Part shown: piece after piece, positions 22,864-33,196 of the stretch | How positions within the stretch are numbered: the first letter of the stretch is position 1 | How the letters are laid out: each line of letters begins with the position of its first letter | NCBI GenBank assembly: GCA_009667805.1 | Contig: CM019067.1 | Span: forward strand, 67,130,637 to 67,194,636 | Length of the DNA stretch: 64,000 nucleotides | Direction of reading: 5' to 3' | Source of the DNA: Leptobrachium leishanense | Taxonomy: Eukaryota; Chordata; Amphibia; Anura; Megophryidae | Position numbers and translations under genes: made by a program | The notes under the pieces: generated by a model | What the model saw: the letters and a program-made list of their open reading frames with translations, nothing else | What the model was told of the DNA's origin: nothing | Databases searched by the model: none

Positions 22864-23492
22864 AAATGCTCCAAGTGAAATAACATGCAATGAAGCCACA
22901 CACCACGCTGTGTGAGCTCTGCATGTGTTCACTAATAAGGGGGTTGCACCGGTGCCACAGAAGGACACTGGGAACTATTGCTTCGTGGCTTCTATTGCAT
23001 GTGGCCAGTGGAAGCAGTGGGTCTACACCACTGGACCAAAGGTAAGTTTGGGATTTTTTTAATATGATTTCAAAGTGATAAGGGAGATATGTTTTGCAAA
23101 ACCACTAAACACTAGGTCTTCAACAAAGACCACAGCCTTCTTTTTAAAGGCGTAATATCAATAGCTCATTCTTCTTCTACACAAAGTATAGGAACTGTTA
23201 ATTTACAGTAGGTGGGCGCAAGCGAAGCATGTGGTTCACTTGGAATAGCGGCTTGAGCTGTTAAGATAATAACTGGTCCCCAGTCATGAGGGAAAAAGGC
23301 CCACCCTTTCCAAACTGTTATTTGCAATTGAGGAATACAGCTAGAATGAGCTAGAAAGCATTCTGTTCATCCTCATTTTTATTGTTTGTAATTTACCGGA
23401 TTAAATTGTTTACACATATAGAACATACATTTTTCATGACATTCTTAAAATATTTTTATTTATTTTTTAACAGTGATATCTTTTAATTTATA
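22864..23492. other. No gene or repeat recognised
   Basis: Single-copy in this window. Confidence 0.45.
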
Positions 23493-23494
23493 TA

Positions 23495-24021
23495 CATTAG
23501 TGGCCAAAATTGTGGATACACCTTACATTTTTACAAACGTTTGCAGTTTAACGTACTTTTTATAAAAAATCTCTAAAAATGTCAAAGCACAAGCAAAATT
23601 TAATATAGTAAATGAATGCCTTAACAACAAAAAATCTTTAAATAAGTCCAATTTTGGCTGGAAATGTCCCATAATGCGTCTTCGCTATTATATAGCATAA
23701 AAATGATATTTTCAAGTTTGTCACAATGTAGTTTTTCAATAAGGCCTTTGGCCTTAACTACTGCCTGACACCTTCTAGGCATTGACTCTACAAGTCTTTT
23801 AACATCCTCTTCTGTGATCAAATGATGCCAGGAATTGATTATAGCCTCGATGAGACCTGGCTTGTTGCTTGGATTCTTGCTCGTGACCAGGCGTTTCAGT
23901 CTTAACCACAGATTTTCGATGGGATTCAGTCAGGGCTATTTCCAGGCCAGGGAAGCAGAGGAATTTTCTTGTCAACCAAAACTGACAAAATTAGGTGTGT
24001 CCACAATTTTGGCCACTAATG
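23495..24021 (-). mobile_element. Tc1-like element C, internally deleted, with transposase C-terminus
   Basis: Inverted ends CATTAGTGGCCAAAATTGTG and its complement, between TA dinucleotides (23493-23494, 24022-24023). On the minus strand a decayed Tc1 transposase C-terminus is readable: a DxxNPIENLW-like segment near 23930 (now frameshifted), then ITEEDVKRLVESMPRRCQAV (about 23821-23762) and KAKG. Everything N-terminal is missing, so this 527-bp form is non-autonomous. Confidence 0.87.
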
Positions 24022-24029
24022 TAGTTTAA

Positions 24030-24281
24030 GAGGATTTAGAAGACTCCATATGGACTATTGATATTTATTTTTTCGGCAGTATAGTAACATTGTTTTAGAT
24101 TGTATACAGACTAGCTAAATTTACACCTGTCTTGCAATCAAGCCCAGAGCGAGACAGAAAAAGGCCGGCAGAGACAGATATTGAATGAGGGAACTCGCAC
24201 GATATAGACGATGGAGTATTATAAGGTTTATGTAGAATTACCTTTAATCATAAATTATTATATGTAGCATTGATTTAATAA
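24030..24281. other. Short spacer, nothing recognised
   Basis: AT-rich spacer between a Tc1 relic and a CR1 3' end. Confidence 0.4.
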
Positions 24282-24878
24282 TGCTGTGTAGGGAGAGGTA
24301 TTAGCAGTAGGAAAAGGGAAGTGCTCATGCCACTGTACAGAGCACTGGTGAGACCTCACTTGGAGTACTGTGTGCAGTACTGGAGACCGTATCTCCAGAA
24401 GGATATAGACATCTTAGAGAGAGTTCAGAGAAGGGCTACTAAAATGGTGTACGGCTTGAAGGAGAAAAGTTACGAGGAAAGGCTTAATGATCTTAACATG
24501 TACAGCTTGGAAAAAAGACGAGACAGAGGTGATATGATAGAAACATTTAAATACGTAAAGGGAATCCACAAGGTAGAGGAAGGGAGTATATTTAAAAGGA
24601 AACAAAGTAGCAAAACAAGAGGACATAGTCTTAGATTAGAGGGGCAAAGGTTTAAAAGTAACATCAGGAAGCATTATTTTACTGAGAGGGTGGTGGATAC
24701 ATGGAACAGCCTTCCAGTTGAAGTGGTAGAGGCCAAAACAGTGATTGAATTTAAGCAGGCATGGGATAGGCATAAGGCTATCCTAAACAAAAGATAAATC
24801 CAGGTAAAGTATCCATGTAATTGGGCAGACTAGATGGGCCGAAAGGTTCTTATCTGCCAACATTTTTCTATGTTTCTA
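24282..24878 (+). pseudogene. CR1 LINE 3' end, open 158-codon C-terminal frame
   Basis: CR1 RT thumb and C-terminus. The frame 24321-24797 is still open and begins MLMPLYRALVRPHLEYCVQY, the diagnostic CR1 block, followed by DILERVQRRATKMVYGLKEK, SLEKRRDRGDMIETFKY and ending WDRHKAILNKR. The 3' UTR gcagactagatgggccgaaa and the tail ttctatgtttct are typical of CR1. The palm with its catalytic Asp pair is missing (5' truncation). Close relative on the minus strand: 29902-30821. Confidence 0.93.
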
Positions 24879-24879
24879 A

Positions 24880-25533
24880 TAACTAGTTTCCGACTATACA
24901 GTTATAGAAAGGTGGGGCTGTGATGTGATTTTTGTGTTGGGCTGTGGTGTACACAGGTGATGACTATGGTCAGTAAACCACACATCCATCTATCTATCTA
25001 TCTATTTATTTATCTATCTATCTATAAGGACAGATCATGATTAGGACATTATATCTGCATTCACTCAGTAACCAGTCGTTCCCCTTTCAAAGCATATAAA
25101 ATAAACCAATGAAGATTCTCAAACAGAATGACATTTTTTTAAACTGACTTTCAAATGTAAAAAACACAACATAGAAAGAATGAGATATATTATCATGCTA
25201 TTTTACATTTTTCTATGTATCATTAGGTGCTTATGATGTTTTGATGCAGCATTTGATTTAAATGCCCTATTTTCTGAAAAGGTAGGAACAATCCAATCAA
25301 TCATTAAAATGCCAGCAGGTTTTTTCCTGTCCTTCTGCTATCCATGATATAAATATCATTGTAATTATTGATTATTAATGCAACTTTGGAAGACATAACA
25401 AATAACCTTTTCCAGAGACTTTAAATTAGGAGGGTTACTAACAGAAAAAAATGGCAATAATCTACGATGAAGAGACAAAACAATTAGAGGTTATAGATTA
25501 AATAAAGCAAAAAAAATGATAAAATGCTACCAT
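24880..25533. other. No gene; (ATCT)n microsatellite
   Basis: Tetranucleotide (ATCT)n at about 24990-25024. The rest is AT-rich and unassigned. Confidence 0.55.
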
Positions 25534-25715
25534 CAGGGTTATTCAGAGAAAGGGGAAAACCAGGAGAATTGGCAGGAGAAAAGAACAATCTAGACCAAAA
25601 AGCCGATTTGGAAAGTGAGATAAATGGGAGAATGTTTCTGGTTTTGCTATTTTGACCTAGAGTTTTCACTTCTCCATTCATTCTCCTGAGTTTCACCTCT
25701 CTCTGAACAACCCTG
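25534..25715. mobile_element. Palindromic MITE family P, copy 6
   Basis: CAGGGTTATTCAGAGAAAGG at the left, ctctctgaacaaccctg at the right, 182 bp, same hairpin as the other copies. Confidence 0.88.
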
Positions 25716-25907
25716 TATGTTAAAACATTGTTTATAATCAAAAATAATTAAAGATCACCACTTTTTTTAGCAATGAAAAAGCAAAACAAAAAAGTTACCT
25801 ATCCTAGTTCATTAGCGCATGCAATAATGACTTTATAGCCTAGTGCTAGTGTGCGGTTTAACCCCTTCAAAGTTGTCAAATACAAATATAGTGCAAGTGG
25901 TAAATAT

Positions 25908-26035
25908 TAGATGTGTGCATTAGTTTCGTAACGAATCTCAATTCATTTGAAAATTCGTTAATTCGCATTTTGGAAGTAATTGGTTTCATCCGATTTGAAA
26001 GGAAAATGAAACAAAACAGTATATAAAAAATCGAT
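25908..26035 (+). repeat. End fragment of hAT family E
   Basis: TAGATGTGTGCATTAGTTTCG and following sequence match the reverse-complemented right end of the hAT at 58795-60275 (tagacatgtgcattagtttt). No second end is found nearby. Confidence 0.6.
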
Positions 26036-26149
26036 TCCTTACACTGTTTCACAAGAGAACCATTGGTTGAATGATTCCACTATGCACCCTACAGCGAAAT
26101 GGTGATTTAACCCTAGCTTTCCTTTTAACCCTCAAGTTTAACCCTAATC

Positions 26150-26560
26150 TAACAGTACTTGATCAGGATTTGATTCTTTGGGAGAGTTGGACGTTAAGTA
26201 AAGTCTTCTTCAGCACATTATCCCAGAGATTCACAATGAGGTTATGGTCTGGACTGTGTGGTGGCCAATCCATGTGTGAAAATGAGGTCTCATTCTCCCT
26301 GAACGACTCTTACACAACAACTTGAGCCCGATTAATCCTGGCATTGTCATCTTGGAATATACCCGCTGTGCCATCAGGCGAGAACAAAACCATTGATGGA
26401 AAAACCTGCTCATTCAGTATATTCAGGGAGTCACATGGCCTCGTTTTTTGCAGCTCAAGCATATTAATCACCGCAGTAATCATCCAATGGCAGGTTCTTA
26501 CCTGTTTGGTTAGTTAAATTCAAATGGTGACTTTTTTTGGCCAGGCAGTTTATATTGTAT
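26150..26560 (-). pseudogene. Tc1-like element D, transposase remnant
   Basis: Minus-strand translation gives a DDE core: [20 protein letters not shown] (second Asp), then [18 protein letters not shown], where the expected catalytic Glu of the NxIENLW box is Val, and KKTL. The first Asp and the DNA-binding domain are lost. The element end (ctttttttggccaggcagt) is cut by the foldback element Y. Its target duplicate at 28580-28595 carries the last bases. Confidence 0.8.
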
Positions 26561-27449
26561 CACACACAACGGTAATTCCAACAAAGGAATACCTACACTC
26601 GGTGCCAGGCACCCAAATCCGAGGGCCTAACCCACCAATCAGTATGAGACCAAACTATTAACCATCCCACATACAAAAGTATATGGAGAGTTAGCAAAGG
26701 GATTGGGTCCCCACAGACCATTTTATTAAGACATCTCAAAAATCAAAAACACACAGGGTAAAAACAACATAAAAGGTACAACAACACATAGATATGATGT
26801 GTGGTTACAAGATGAAATATATAGAGAGAATCAAATAGCGCTAAAATATAGTTAACAGTTGGCTGCTCAAAAAACACCTATGTACACCCTTAATACAATA
26901 CAATATAAGAAAAAATGGAGCGCGAACCCCGGTGTGAGCGCACTTTGATGGTTTGATTGGGTAACTTCAATGGCAATCTCAATGTTCTGATTGAAAGATC
27001 ATATGTCCTATTAATGAAAAATAGAAAACTCCATAGTGCAAATAACGTCTGTATAATCAATTGTATAGGATATTGTAAGTGAGTAACTCACAAGTATAGA
27101 GCCAAATACGGCTCAATTGAAGTCGCCTTCTGACCACTCTGGGGGGTCACTCCCCTTGTGTAGAGTCTCCTCACTTTAGTTCAATCGTGGGGTTGGCCTC
27201 TGGTGGGTTTTTTTCACTCTTTAGAAATAAAAGGATACTTCCATTGCGCAGATATCAGTATATCAGATGAGGTGAATAAAAAATGACTACTTACAATTTT
27301 TTGAGCCTCTTAAAGAAGTGGCTCAGTAGAAAGGCTTCTCAGAATTGGTGGTCAGTAGATTGGTTTCCCGATAGACCAAATTAAATGAAGGTTAAAAGTG
27401 CACCATAATAACAATGCAACATTTATTAAAGTTATAAAATACAATAAAA

Positions 27450-27487
27450 GATACGCGTTTCACCCAACCAACTGTGGGCTTCCTCAG
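27450..27487 (-). ncRNA. Hammerhead ribozyme motif, left arm of Z
   Basis: Minus strand mirror of the motif at 27489-27526: CTGAGGA, stem II GCCCA/TGGGT, GAAA, ACGCGT. It faces the other copy head to head, so a read-through transcript would hold one sense and one antisense motif. Confidence 0.7.
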
Positions 27488-27488
27488 A

Positions 27489-27526
27489 CTGAGGAAGCCC
27501 ACAGTTGGTTGGGTGAAACGCGTATC
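27489..27526 (+). ncRNA. Hammerhead ribozyme motif, right arm of Z
   Basis: CTGAGGA (27489-27495) matches the core CUGANGA. One extra A follows, then stem II GCCCA (27497-27501) with TGGGT (27510-27514), then GAAA (27515-27518). The last A plus CGCGT forms palindromic ACGCGT (27518-27523), which could make stem III only between two molecules. A27524 would be the cleavage-site residue. A minimal stem I is possible as AGA (27486-27488) with TCT (27525-27527). Hammerheads self-cleave RNA; activity here is untested. Confidence 0.72.
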
Positions 27527-28336
27527 TTTTATTGTATTTTATAACTTTAATAAATGTTGCATTGTTAATATGGTGCACTTTTAACCTTCATTTAATTTGG
27601 TCTATCGGGAAACCAATCTACTGACCACCAATTCTGAGAAGCCTTTCTACTGAGCCACTTCTTTAAGAGGCTCAAAAAAAAATTGTAAGTAGTCATTTTT
27701 TATTCACCTCATCTGATATACTGATATCTGCGCAATGGAAGTATCCTTTTATTTCTAAAGAGTGAAAAAAACCCACCAGAGGCCAACCCCACGATTGAAC
27801 TAAAGTGAGGAGACTCTACACAAGGGGAGTGACCCCCCAGAGTGGTCAGAAGGCGACTTCAATTGAGCCGTATTTGGCTCTATACTTGTGAGTTACTCAC
27901 TTACAATATCCTATACAATTGATTATACAGACGTTATTTGCACTATGGAGTTTTCTATTTTTCATTAATAGGACATATGATCTTTCAATCAGAACATTGA
28001 GATTGCCATTGAAGTTACCCAATCAAACCATCAAAGTGCGCTCACACCGGGGTTCGCGCTCCATTTTTTCTTATGATGTGTGGTTAGATCGAAAGATATT
28101 ATAGAATATAGATGTTAGTAACCACCAAAACAGAGTAATGATCGTCGGCTACTGGTCTAGTTAATTGGACTTTCAATATTCAAAATCATATTCAGTATAA
28201 GACTACCATTCAGTCCAAAAAAGACAAAAAAGTCCCACATCACATCAAAAAAAGAAAATTCAGACATGGGGATTTGAAAGGCACCCCAACTGTTAAAACC
28301 GCATAGAATGCTCACAATAAATTATTCAACACACAA

Positions 28337-28380
28337 GCCCAACGCGTATCGACAGCCTTCATGCTGTCTTCATCAGGGGC
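28337..28380 (-). ncRNA. Hammerhead ribozyme motif in element Y
   Basis: On the minus strand: GCCC (28380-28377), CTGATGA (28376-28370), A, GACAGC (28368-28363), loop ATGAAG, GCTGTC (28356-28351), GATA (28350-28347), ACGCGT (28347-28342), T, GGGC (28340-28337). Stem I GCCC/GGGC and stem II GACAGC/GCTGTC pair perfectly, and stem III is the same self-complementary ACGCGT as in Z. The core has GATA where the consensus is GAAA, and an extra A before stem II. Either may lower activity, but the extra A is shared with Z. Confidence 0.78.
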
Positions 28381-28595
28381 AACAGTATGAACATCTATAT
28401 TCTATAATATCCTTCGATCTAACCACACATCATATCTATGTGTTGTTATACCTTTTATGTTGTTTTTACCCTGTGTGCTTTTGATTTTTGAGATGTCTTA
28501 ATAAAATTGTCTGTGGGGACCCAATCCCTTTGCTAACTCTCCATATACTTTTGTATGTGGGGTGGTTAATAGTTTGTTTGCAGTGTATATTGTAT

Positions 28596-29164
28596 GTTCG
28601 GTAGTTAGGATTAAAAATCTCAGTTAATTACAGCCTCTAGAATACAAGAAATCAGTTTATTCCAGTTTATAATGTACTGAAAATAAATCTGCAATCAAAA
28701 CTGTTTCATATCAGTGGTTTTTCAGAGGTGTCCCCTTTGAATTCTGTTTCTCACAACGTTCCGAAAACTGACATTTAAGACATGAAATAAATTCTAACCT
28801 TATGAGAACATTGCTGTCTCATCTGAATTATTTGAAAGCACAATTTGAGGGTCACAGAAAGGAACAATGTAATGATGGTGATGTATGGATGCCATTAGAG
28901 CAGTACCTTTTCACTGTTCCTTTAAAAAGAAGGCTGCCATCAAATGCCTGGTATGTACAGCGTTGAATCATTGCCAAGTTACTGGAATAGTGTCATCAAT
29001 CTTTGCATCAATTAACTACGATTTGTTTCCTTCCATTTAACCGCACTTCAAAATGCTTAATGGGAAGTTTTAACTATTTGGGGAGCTACTATACCTTCTA
29101 AATGCAGAAAACAAAGCACCGCAGACAAAACTCAGGACTCATATAACAAAAAATCATAAAAATA
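28596..29164. other. No gene or repeat recognised
   Basis: AT-rich single-copy sequence in this window, between foldback element Y and a LINE tail. Confidence 0.45.
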
Positions 29165-29192
29165 AAAATATATATATTTATTTATTTATAAA

Positions 29193-30826
29193 GGGCTAAA
29201 TTACAATCTTCACGCAAATGTTTGCGCCGGCGCAAAAAAAACGTTAACGCGAGGGGTAAGACCCTTTGCACCGAATGCTGTATTACATAGTCAGAGTAAC
29301 AACCGTGCACATTCGTCTACCGCGGGTGAACCTGCGCGAGCTTACTGTACTGCGCGCATCCTATGCTTAACATTCTGAGCGCAAATGCAAATGTGCGCTG
29401 GTACAAGGATGGTATTACAATCTATTTTGCCGTAATTACCGCATAGCCTTTGCGCGCATAATTTTAGCAACTGCAAAAAGCTGGTGGTAACGACATATCT
29501 GAACAACCTGGCTAACCCGAAAAAAAACAGCCCATAAAGAGGAATGCAGCAACAATATAATGGATGATGGCAGGTGTGTGTATTATTACTGTAGCATATG
29601 TGCTCATTTAGCATCATAGACGCAGAACCCGTCTCCAATGCCTCTGCCAGGTGCAATTCAGTTGCGTTTGATAGGTGTGTTTCTTCATTTTGATTGGCTG
29701 AATGGGTGCCAAAAACTGCACGCGCAAAAATCGGCACTGAGACTGCATTTGTGTGCGTCCTGTTTGCGCGCACAATTGATCGCGGAAGAAAAAAGCCGTG
29801 AGGATTGTAATTACAGCAGTGATTTGCGCACGCAAAAGTTTAACGCTTGGCGCAAAAATGTTCGCTGTGCGCGAGGCTTTTTGCGCGAAGATTGTAATAT
29901 AGAAACATAGAAAATGTCGGCAGATAAGAACCTTTCGGCCCATCTAGTCTGCCCAATTACATGGATACTTAACCTGGATTTATCTTTTGTTTAGGATAGC
30001 CCTATGCCTATCCCATGCCTGCTTAAATTCAATTACTGTTTTGGCCTCTACCACTTCTACTGGAAGACTGTTCCATGTATCCACCACCCTCTCAGTAAAA
30101 TAATGCTTCCTGATGTTACTTTTAAACCTTTGCCCCTCTAATCTAAGACTATGTCCTCTTGTTTTGCTACTTTGTTTCCTTTTAAATATACTCCCTTCCT
30201 CTACCTTGTGGATTCCCTTTACGTATTTAAATGTTTCTATCATATCACCTCTGTCTCGTCTTTTTTCCAAGCTGTACATGTTAAGATCATTAAGCCTTTC
30301 CTGATAACTTTTCTCCTTCAAGCCGTACACCATTTTAGTAGCCCTTCTCTGAACTCTCTCTAAGGTGTCTATATCCTTCTGGAGATACGGTCTCCATTAC
30401 TGCACACAGTACTCCAAGTGAGGTCTCACCAGTGCTCTGTACAGTGGCATGAGCACTTCCCTTTTCCTACTGCTAATACCTCTCCCTACACAACCAAGCA
30501 TTCTGCCAGCATTTCCTGCTGCTCTATTACATTGACTACTTACCCTTAGATCCTCTGAAATAATAACCCCTAAATCCCTTTCTTCAGATGTTGAGGTTAG
30601 GACTGTATCAAATATTCTATATTCAGCCCTCGGGTTTTTACGTCCCAGGTGCATTATCTTGCACTTATCCACATTAAAACTCAATTGCCACAGCTCCCAC
30701 CATTGTTTTAGTTTACCTAAATCATTTGTCATTTGGCTGATCCCTCCAGGAACGTCAACCCTGTTGCAAATCTTTGTGTTATCAGCAAAAAGACATACTT
30801 TACCATTAATACCTTCTGCAGCCCAA
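29193..30826. mobile_element. MITE family G, copy 3, split by a CR1
   Basis: GGGCTAAATTACAATCTTCA at 29193 runs to about 29900. The other terminus survives as gccc (about 30822-30825) on the far side of the CR1 insertion. In LINE orientation the junctions are CTTT/GGGC and GCCC/TTTATAAATA, the same site as at 11190-11426, but the MITE is in the opposite orientation. Body about 710 bp, like 11726-12444. Confidence 0.78.
29902..30821 (-). pseudogene. CR1 LINE 3' half, minus strand
   Basis: Minus-strand protein in two frames. The first (30819-30397) is GINGKVCLFADNTKI, VDVPGGISQMTNDLGKLKQW, IMHLGRKNPRAEYRIFDT, ERDLGVIISEDLRVSSQC and LYRALVRPHLEYCVQ. The second (30333-29980) is VYGLKEKSYQERLNDL to DRHRAILNKR. 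The RT catalytic box, FADD in CR1, reads FADN here, a lost catalytic Asp. A stop at 30396 splits the frames. The tail gaaacatagaaa (minus: tttctatgtttc) abuts the MITE. Confidence 0.92.
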
Positions 30827-31510
30827 AGTATTTTATCAGGAAGGATACATTGAGATTTTTCTTGTTTTCAAGTATGTCCTGGGTTCAAGACATTGTATTG
30901 CTACAGTAGGTAAAGAAATACAAAGTAATAAATGCATGATATTAAAAAACAACACAAATATAGAGATTAGCAGAAAATAAATATGTAGGAAATACACTCA
31001 TTACACAGCATGTTTACAGGTGCATTCTGTATTGAGGTATGTTAACAGAGATCTCTTAAGGGACTTTAGACTGGGGGAAGATTTGATGGCGTCTGGGAAG
31101 GTTATTCCATAATTGTGGTGCTCTGTAGGAAAATGAGGATCGAGCCACTTTCTTTTTGTATTGCGGTATTGCAAGTAAGGTGCAGGTCCTGGATCGGAGG
31201 TTATAGGATGAGGGAACTGCTAGGGAAAGCAGCCTATTCAGGTAGGGTGGCAGCTTCCCAGAAAAGCTCTTATACACCTGATTGGAAAGGTGAAGGGTGC
31301 GTCTGGATTCCAGCAATAGCCAGTTTAGCTCTCTGTCATAATGGTGGGTCATGTAGTAACATTGTAGCACAAAGCACAATGTAGTAAGTTTATGAAGGTG
31401 TGTTTGTGGGGCGGCTGCATACACTACAGCTCTGTATTCAAAAGCCGGCATAAGCATTTGTTGTACAATCTGCTTTCTTACCGCAGGGCTCAGGCAGGAT
31501 TTGTTTCTGT

Positions 31511-32150
31511 TTTTATATATATAGAAATATATATAATATGTTTGGATAATATAGATAAAACAGCCCGTCTGCAAATTCTAAATGCATTTACAAAATGAAG
31601 CCGGGGAAGTATTACACTACAATAGTGTCAAAAACTAATAATTTAGGTCAGTGGTTTGACTACTCTCCCAAATATACAAATTGCTTGAAGGAGTTATAGT
31701 ATAGTAGTGTGCCAGGAAATGTATTTCCACACTGTCACACCATTTCTATGTTGTACTGTTGCATGATGGATTGAATGATTTATATATTTTATATCTAATT
31801 ATATTTTTTATCTGAATGTTACAGAAGAAACACAGTTTTATAGGTAGCCCTTCTAAAAATATGACACAGATGGAGAGTACTAGAATATTTATGTTTTTTT
31901 TATTATAATATTTTTAATAAGAATTAAAAACTAGAAAGGTTGTGCACTGATAAAAAAATTCTCATCTTTATTATTCACTGTGTAGATATGACTGTGGTAA
32001 ATGTAATCAATGGTCCTTTCTAGTATTTGTCTGAGCAGTAACAAAAATATTGAGAAATAAATAAACAGAAATAAAATCAGAAAGATTATGAAATCAAAAG
32101 ATCGCAAGGTTAAACAATAAAGACAAGGTTTCATATCCTTCTTTGCTTAA
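31511..32150. other. No gene recognised; AT-rich
   Basis: Contains tatatatag-type low complexity near 31516-31545 and an AT-rich stretch. No coding signal beyond the LINE. Confidence 0.45.
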
Positions 32151-32752
32151 AAAACCCGTTAGCGATTGGAATCTTGCGTTTTTCAGCGCGAGGTTACTGC
32201 ACTTTGCGCTCTCTATGCTTAACATGGGGAGCGCAAAGAGTTAATTAGCATTAGTATTACAATATACTAACGCTAATTACCGTTCGGCTGCGGTTACGTA
32301 AAGGTTAGACTTGGTGCTAATGAATTCCGCTGCTGCAGAATCCGTCAGCACTGGCAGAAACCCCCCCAATAAAATTATTTACTCACCTCCTATCCCGCGA
32401 GGACCGCAGCTCCAACCGCCTCATCTGTCCGCCGGGAGCAGGGAGAGACTGGGGGAAAAAGTCCCCCATACTCTCCCTGCTGATCACTACGCTGACCTGC
32501 CAGATCTTGTCATGTGACCGGCGCCGTCTGCGTCAATGGAGTCCTATGGACTCCATCGAGTGGATGCTCGCAGCAGCACTTATCGCTGCCTCGTGCATCC
32601 TGGGGCTTAGTGCCTGATAACGATGCAAGCAGCTTTTTTAGCGCCTGCATCATAATATCGCGCTAAAATGGGGACGCAAAGGAGAAACCTGCAGGCACAA
32701 GTTTTTCTCCTTTGCGGTCCCGTTTTAGCGCAATGACTGTAATGAAGCCCCC
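32150..32752. mobile_element. Diverged MITE related to family G
   Basis: The right end gcgcaatgactgtaatgaag followed by ccccc resembles the family G end gcgcaaagattgtaatttag followed by ccc. The left end accgttagcgattggaatctt is a weaker match. Inner inverted pieces include aaaggagaaa..tttctccttt and gcgctaaaa..ttttagcgc near the right end. No TSD could be fixed. Confidence 0.45.
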
Positions 32753-32835
32753 TGATTTTAAACCATTTCGCCACGTGGGCTGTGCTCATTTTGGGCATTT
32801 TGTGCTCATCCTGTGTAAACGCATTTTAAAGTCAT

Positions 32836-33124
32836 GAGTCAGAGACTTTACAGACTTTTAAAAAATGACTGGGTGACTTCCTGCAAAAACATCATATTAA
32901 GGGTTATAATATTTATTATGTGGGTAAAAGCGGCTTGATCCAAGGAGAAATCTGACGCCATCTGGGGTCAAAAAGGAATTTTTTCGCAGTATGTTGGGTA
33001 TTGGCGAGCGCTTCAGAATGAATTTTTTCTTTGCCTTCTTTTGGATCAACAGCAGTAGGTGATGTGTGAAAAGCTGAACTAGATTGACGCATGTCTTTTA
33101 TCAGCCTATGTAACTATGTAACTA
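32836..33124 (+). repeat. CR1 (second subfamily) 3' end
   Basis: Matches 61401-61655: gggtgacttcctgcaaaaac, gggtaaaagcggcttgatcc, ggatcaacagcagtaggtga, with the microsatellite-like tail ctatgtaactatgtaac. Only the last codons of the RT ORF and the 3' UTR are present. Confidence 0.85.
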
Positions 33125-33196
33125 TTGTAGGACCCAGACAAATTATATATCCTTATTTTCAACAGACTCAACAGATTCATATTATATAACTCCGCC

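Larger units (their letters stand above)
26808..28071 (-). mobile_element. Foldback hammerhead element Z, about 583-bp arms, 15-bp TSD
   Basis: Inserted into Y with an exact 15-bp TSD TATGATGTGTGGTTA (26793-26807, 28072-28086). Two almost identical arms (26906-27487 and 27489-28071) meet head to head at 27488 with no loop. The few differences include small indels in A/T runs. A 98-nt unpaired tail (26808-26905) lies only on the left. Each arm begins at the centre with a hammerhead motif and carries an actttaataaatgttgc polyadenylation-like segment. No coding frame. Confidence 0.9.
26561..28579 (-). mobile_element. Foldback hammerhead element Y, 16-bp TSD
   Basis: Flanked by GCAGTTTATATTGTAT (26545-26560) and GCAGTGTATATTGTAT (28580-28595), a 16-bp TSD with one mismatch. 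Inner structure on the minus strand: inverted arm (28576-28389), loop with a hammerhead motif (28388-28117), second arm (28116-28087 continuing at 26807-26651) and a 90-nt unpaired tail (26650-26561). The arms are about 187 bp and nearly identical. The element was later split by Z (26808-28071). A TTAATAAAA motif lies in the arm. No ORF. Penelope-like origin is inferred from the inverted-arm layout, variable long TSD and hammerhead. Confidence 0.85.
29165..31510 (-). pseudogene. Rex1/CR1-like LINE, copy 2, 3' portion only
   Basis: Coding remnant 31505-31056 (minus) reads NKSCLSPAVRKQIVQQMLMP, then SFSGKLPPYLNRLLS and APQLWNNLP, homologous to 1865-2340 of copy 1. The 3' UTR runs to about 30827, and the last 28 bp of tail (tatttatttatttataaag) lie at 29165-29192 beyond a MITE and a CR1. 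5' truncation is at about 31510. The RT catalytic region is absent. Confidence 0.85.

Noticed and set aside
26906..28071. Palindrome as an assembly or sequencing fold-back artefact
   Set aside because: An exact 15-bp target duplication flanks it, a one-sided tail is present, and the arms differ at several positions, none of which an artefact would give. Long-read confirmation would still be useful.
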